Shown: positions 61,142-64,000 of the stretch, piece after piece | How positions within the stretch are numbered: the stretch's first letter is position 1 | Layout of the letters: each line of letters starts with the position of its first letter | Assembly: GCA_021773555.1 (NCBI GenBank) | Contig: JAJFKA010000041.1 | Location: 1 to 64,000, forward strand | DNA from: Gammaproteobacteria bacterium | GTDB lineage: Bacteria; Pseudomonadota; Gammaproteobacteria; Pseudomonadales; Azotimanducaceae | Direction: 5' to 3' | DNA length: 64,000 bases | The notes under the pieces: model-generated | Seen by the model: only the letters and a program-made list of their open reading frames with translations | What the model was told of the DNA's origin: nothing | Database searches by the model: none | Made by a program: the position numbers and the translations under genes

Positions 61142-61163
61142 GACAGGCCATTGGTTGCCTGTC
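61142..61163 (+). promoter_or_regulatory. Hairpin directly before the ftsH ribosome-binding site
   Basis: GACAGGC (61142-61148), loop, GCCTGTC (61157-61163), one base before CGGAGGG. Formation or melting of this stem could affect ftsH translation. No T-run follows, so it is not a terminator. Confidence 0.5.
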
Positions 61164-61177
61164 CGGAGGGCGTCTCT

Positions 61178-63100
61178 TTGAACGATATGGGTAAAAACCT
61201 GCTGTTGTGGCTGATTATCGCGGCGGTATTGCTGACGGTATTTCAGAATTTCAATGTGAACCGCGGCCCAGATGAAATTGATTATTCGGTGTTTCTTGAT
61301 CTGGTTAATCAGAATCAGGTTCGCGCCGTAGAAGTTGATGGACTCACCATCCGGGGCGAGCGGTCTGATGGTGCCGTGTTCGAAACGGTGCAGCCGCAGA
61401 TTGCCGATAAGGCGCTGATTGACGACATGCTCGATCATAATGTTGACTTCCGCGGCAGCAAGCCAGAGCAACAGAGCATCTGGACTCAGTTGCTGGTGGC
61501 CAGCTTTCCTATTCTCGTCATTATTGCGGTCTTCATGTTTTTCATGCGCCAGATGCAGGGCGGCTCCGGTGGCCGTGGCGGACCCTTAACGTTCGGCAAG
61601 AGCAAGGCGAAGTTGCTGGGTGAAGACCAGATAAAAACGACGTTTGCCGATGTGGCCGGCGTTGATGAAGCCAAGGAAGAGGTCCAGGAACTCGTTGAAT
61701 TTCTCCAGGATCCCGGAAGATTCCAGAAGCTTGGCGGCAGGATTCCACGGGGTACGCTGATGGTTGGCGCACCGGGAACCGGTAAGACATTGCTGGCCAA
61801 GGCGATCGCCGGGGAAGCGAAAGTCCCATTCTTTTCCATATCTGGTTCAGATTTCGTTGAGATGTTTGTTGGTGTTGGTGCATCCCGGGTACGCGATATG
61901 TTTGAACAGGCGAAAAAACAAACGCCCTGTATTATTTTTATTGATGAAATTGACGCAGTGGGTCGCCATCGTGGCGCAGGCCTTGGTGGCGGGCACGATG
62001 AACGCGAGCAAACCTTAAATCAGTTGTTGGTGGAGATGGACGGATTTGACGGCAATGAAGGTATCATTGTCATCGCGTCAACCAACAGACCCGATGTGCT
62101 GGACCCTGCGTTGTTGCGCCCGGGTCGCTTTGATCGCCAGGTGGTTGTCTCGCTACCCGACATTCGAGGCCGGGAACAGATATTGAAGGTTCATATGCGT
62201 AAGGTGCCGCTTGGTGTCGATGCGGACCCTGGTGTGATTGCACGTGGCACGCCCGGATTCTCTGGCGCAGATCTCGCAAATCTTGTGAACGAGGCAGCAC
62301 TATTTGCTGCACGCCAGGACAAACGCTCAGTAGGCATGGAGCAGTTGGAACAGGCGAAAGACAAGATCATGATGGGTTCAGAACGAAAGAGCATGGTTAT
62401 GTCGGAAAAGGAAAAGCGCAACACCGCATTTCATGAGGCTGGCCATTGTATCGTCGGGTACCTGGTGCCGGAGCATGATCCGACCTATAAGGTTTCGATC
62501 ATTCCCAGAGGCAGGGCGCTTGGTATCACGATGTTCCTTCCGGAAGAGGATCGATATTCACTTACCAAGCGGGCAATTATTTCCCAGATATGTTCCTTGT
62601 TTGGCGGCAGGATAGCCGAGGAACTGACCCTTGGGCCTGACGGCATCACGACAGGTGCGTCTAACGATATTGAGCGAGCGACCAAAATGGCGCGTGCGAT
62701 GGTAACCAAGTGGGGTCTATCGGAAAGCCTTGGTCCGCTGATGTATGCTGAAGAAGACGAGGAGGTCTTTCTTGGTATGTCCCAGGGTACGAATCGACTG
62801 CAGGTGTCCGCGGAGACTGCCCAGAAAATAGATATCGAGGTTCGATCGATTATTGACCGCTGCTACGCAACGGCTAAGCAGCTTCTCGAGGATAACCGGG
62901 ATAAACTCGATGCCATGGCCGAGGCGTTGCTTGAATATGAGACCATTGATAAACCACAAATAGATGACATCATGGCCGGACGCACACCGCGGCCACCCGC
63001 GGACTGGGGTGATGGTGGTGTGAACAGCAGCTCTGAAAAGAGTGAGAAAAGTGGCCCGTCAGCAGCTGGTCCTGTCGGTGGTCCGGCAGTAGACCTCTAG
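61178..63100 (+). CDS. ftsH: ATP-dependent zinc metalloprotease FtsH
   Basis: A membrane AAA+ protease that degrades misfolded and regulatory proteins. Two membrane segments (about 4-22 and 100-118) are followed by an AAA domain with Walker A GAPGTGKT (197-204), an SRH, and the zinc site HEAGH (419-423). The C-terminus is low-complexity, rich in Ser/Gly/Pro. The TTG at 61178 is preferred because GGAGGG is seven bases before it; an ATG at 61187 also gives a normal N-terminus (MGKNLLLW). About 640 residues. folP follows. Confidence 0.95.
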   Translation: MNDMGKNLLLWLIIAAVLLTVFQNFNVNRGPDEIDYSVFLDLVNQNQVRAVEVDGLTIRGERSDGAVFETVQPQIADKALIDDMLDHNVDFRGSKPEQQSIWTQLLVASFPILVIIAVFMFFMRQMQGGSGGRGGPLTFGKSKAKLLGEDQIKTTFADVAGVDEAKEEVQELVEFLQDPGRFQKLGGRIPRGTLMVGAPGTGKTLLAKAIAGEAKVPFFSISGSDFVEMFVGVGASRVRDMFEQAKKQTPCIIFIDEIDAVGRHRGAGLGGGHDEREQTLNQLLVEMDGFDGNEGIIVIASTNRPDVLDPALLRPGRFDRQVVVSLPDIRGREQILKVHMRKVPLGVDADPGVIARGTPGFSGADLANLVNEAALFAARQDKRSVGMEQLEQAKDKIMMGSERKSMVMSEKEKRNTAFHEAGHCIVGYLVPEHDPTYKVSIIPRGRALGITMFLPEEDRYSLTKRAIISQICSLFGGRIAEELTLGPDGITTGASNDIERATKMARAMVTKWGLSESLGPLMYAEEDEEVFLGMSQGTNRLQVSAETAQKIDIEVRSIIDRCYATAKQLLEDNRDKLDAMAEALLEYETIDKPQIDDIMAGRTPRPPADWGDGGVNSSSEKSEKSGPSAAGPVGGPAVDL

Positions 63101-63110
63101 ATAATATTCA

Positions 63111-63130
63111 CGGGCAATCGCGATTGCCCG
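63111..63130. repeat. Perfect 20-bp palindrome between ftsH and folP
   Basis: CGGGCAATCGCGATTGCCCG fills the gap from ten bases after the ftsH stop to one base before the folP start. As RNA it makes an eight-base-pair stem with a CGCG loop. No U-tract follows. It could tune folP translation or be a protein-binding site. Confidence 0.7.
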
Positions 63131-63131
63131 G

Positions 63132-63962
63132 GTGCGGCTGATGTCTCGTTTTTCGCAATTACTCGAATTACCCCGGCCGCTGGTCATGGGTATTCTCAAC
63201 GTCACACCCGATTCGTTTTCCGACGCCGGTAAGTTCCTTAACCTGACCGATGCCTGCCAGCACGCCTTAACTATGGTGCAGGCCGGTGTGGATATCATCG
63301 ATGTGGGTGGTGAATCAACGCGACCGGGAGCGCCACCCGTGCCGGTTCAGGAAGAACAGGACCGGGTACTCCCGGTCCTTGAGCATATTCGTCAACGCTT
63401 TGATGTTTGTTTCTCGGTCGATACCAGTACCGCCGGGGTAATGCTGTCAGCAGCCGATCTTGGTGCGGACCTGATCAATGACGTGCGGGCGTTGCGCCGC
63501 GAAGGGGCCCTGACGGCGGCAGCCCAGACAGGCTTACCTGTTTGCCTGATGCATATGCAGGGCGACCCGTTGACCATGCAGTTGGAACCGCGTTACGAGG
63601 ATCTGATTGCGGAAATAAACAAATTCTTTTCCGAGCGCATAGCGGTTTGCGTTGCCGCTGGTATATCGCGGCAACAATTGCTGCTTGACCCCGGCTTCGG
63701 ATTTGGTAAGACGCCGGAGCATAACCTGCAATTAATCAATCGGCTGGAGGAATTTTCTGTACACGGCCTGCCGTTATTGGTGGGTCTGTCAAGAAAGAGT
63801 ACTATTGCGAAAATTACCGGCGACCTGGCGACTGGAAGTCTGGCCGGTGCATTGAGTGCGCTTCAACGAGGCGCAAAGATCATACGTGTCCATGATGTCG
63901 CAGAAACCGTGAGTGCCTTGCGGGTAACCGAGGCCATCAGACATGAGTGTTTGGAAATCTAA
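63132..63962 (+). CDS. folP: Dihydropteroate synthase
   Basis: Condenses 6-hydroxymethyldihydropterin diphosphate with p-aminobenzoate in folate synthesis; it is the sulfonamide target. The N-terminal motif MGILNVTPDSFSDAGK, then DVGGESTRPGA, and LLDPGFGFGKTPEHN are all present. Length is 276 residues from GTG 63132, or 273 from ATG 63141 (MSRFSQLLEL); the choice is open. ftsH-folP-glmM is the E. coli order. Confidence 0.95.
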   Translation: MRLMSRFSQLLELPRPLVMGILNVTPDSFSDAGKFLNLTDACQHALTMVQAGVDIIDVGGESTRPGAPPVPVQEEQDRVLPVLEHIRQRFDVCFSVDTSTAGVMLSAADLGADLINDVRALRREGALTAAAQTGLPVCLMHMQGDPLTMQLEPRYEDLIAEINKFFSERIAVCVAAGISRQQLLLDPGFGFGKTPEHNLQLINRLEEFSVHGLPLLVGLSRKSTIAKITGDLATGSLAGALSALQRGAKIIRVHDVAETVSALRVTEAIRHECLEI

Positions 63963-63964
63963 CC

Positions 63965-64000
63965 ATGGCAGTAAAGCAATACTTCGGCACCGATGGAATA
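63965..64000 (+). CDS. glmM: Phosphoglucosamine mutase, first 12 codons only
   Basis: The visible residues are MAVKQYFGTDGI, the typical GlmM start (RKYFGTDGIRG in relatives). The gene is cut by the window end. It starts two bases after the folP stop, in the conserved ftsH-folP-glmM order. GlmM makes glucosamine 1-phosphate for UDP-GlcNAc. Confidence 0.9.
   Translation, partial: MAVKQYFGTDGI

Overview
The window reads as a chromosomal segment of a gammaproteobacterium of moderate GC content. The evidence is gene order. Blocks familiar from Escherichia coli and its relatives recur here: nrdR-ribD-ribH-nusB-thiL-pgpA, xseB-ispA-dxs, smpB-ratA-ratB-bamE-fur-recN, grpE/dnaK-dnaJ-dapB-carA-carB-greA, and yhbY/rlmE-ftsH-folP-glmM. 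An hrcA gene, absent from E. coli, sits between recN and grpE. I cannot place the organism below class. Cytochromes, ferrochelatase, a sodium-coupled transporter, a sulfatase and a beta-galactosidase suggest a free-living respiring heterotroph.

Layout. 0.1-2.6 kb: alr and radA. 2.6-4.8 kb: a GNAT acetyltransferase and ettA on the minus strand. 4.9-9.5 kb: a tightly packed plus-strand operon (nrdR, ribD, ribH, nusB, thiL, pgpA and a retropepsin-like protease), followed by ribA. 10.2-13.3 kb: xseB-ispA-dxs on the minus strand, which supplies isoprenoid precursors. 13.5-38 kb: the accessory part of the window. It holds a cytochrome c' and a b561, a LacZ-type beta-galactosidase, arylamine N-acetyltransferase, an MFS exporter, an enone/alkene reductase, an ECF sigma/anti-sigma/exported coiled-coil operon, a sulfatase, an ABC ATPase with a permease-M1 peptidase fusion, an M48 protease, a CoA-type Nudix hydrolase, a metallo-beta-lactamase-fold hydrolase, a dehydrogenase/ThDP-enzyme pair, an alpha/beta hydrolase and a degenerate GGDEF protein. 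38-42.3 kb: hemH, two glutathione S-transferases, a Fic protein and a leftover gst tail. 42.3-49 kb: tmRNA (ssrA), a STAS-like gene, smpB, a sodium:neurotransmitter-type symporter, ratA, ratB, bamE, fur and recN. 49-64 kb: hrcA, grpE, dnaK, dnaJ, dapB, carA, carB, greA, yhbY, rlmE, ftsH, folP and the first 12 codons of glmM.

Regulation visible in the DNA. Three sigma-32-like promoters share a 13-nt spacer, upstream of grpE, dnaK and, unexpectedly, ssrA. A canonical LexA box lies between recN and hrcA. A sigma-70 promoter is followed closely by an intrinsic terminator in the carAB leader, which suggests attenuation. No CIRCE operator was found although hrcA is present.

I found no CRISPR array, insertion sequence, prophage or clearly novel multi-gene defence system. 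The least ordinary parts are the Fic gene between two copies of a gst 3' end, the heat-shock-type tmRNA promoter, the permease-peptidase fusion, the ECF operon with its unassigned coiled-coil protein, and the lacZ/cytochrome b561 overlap. All functional calls come from reading motifs and gene order by eye; no database search was run.
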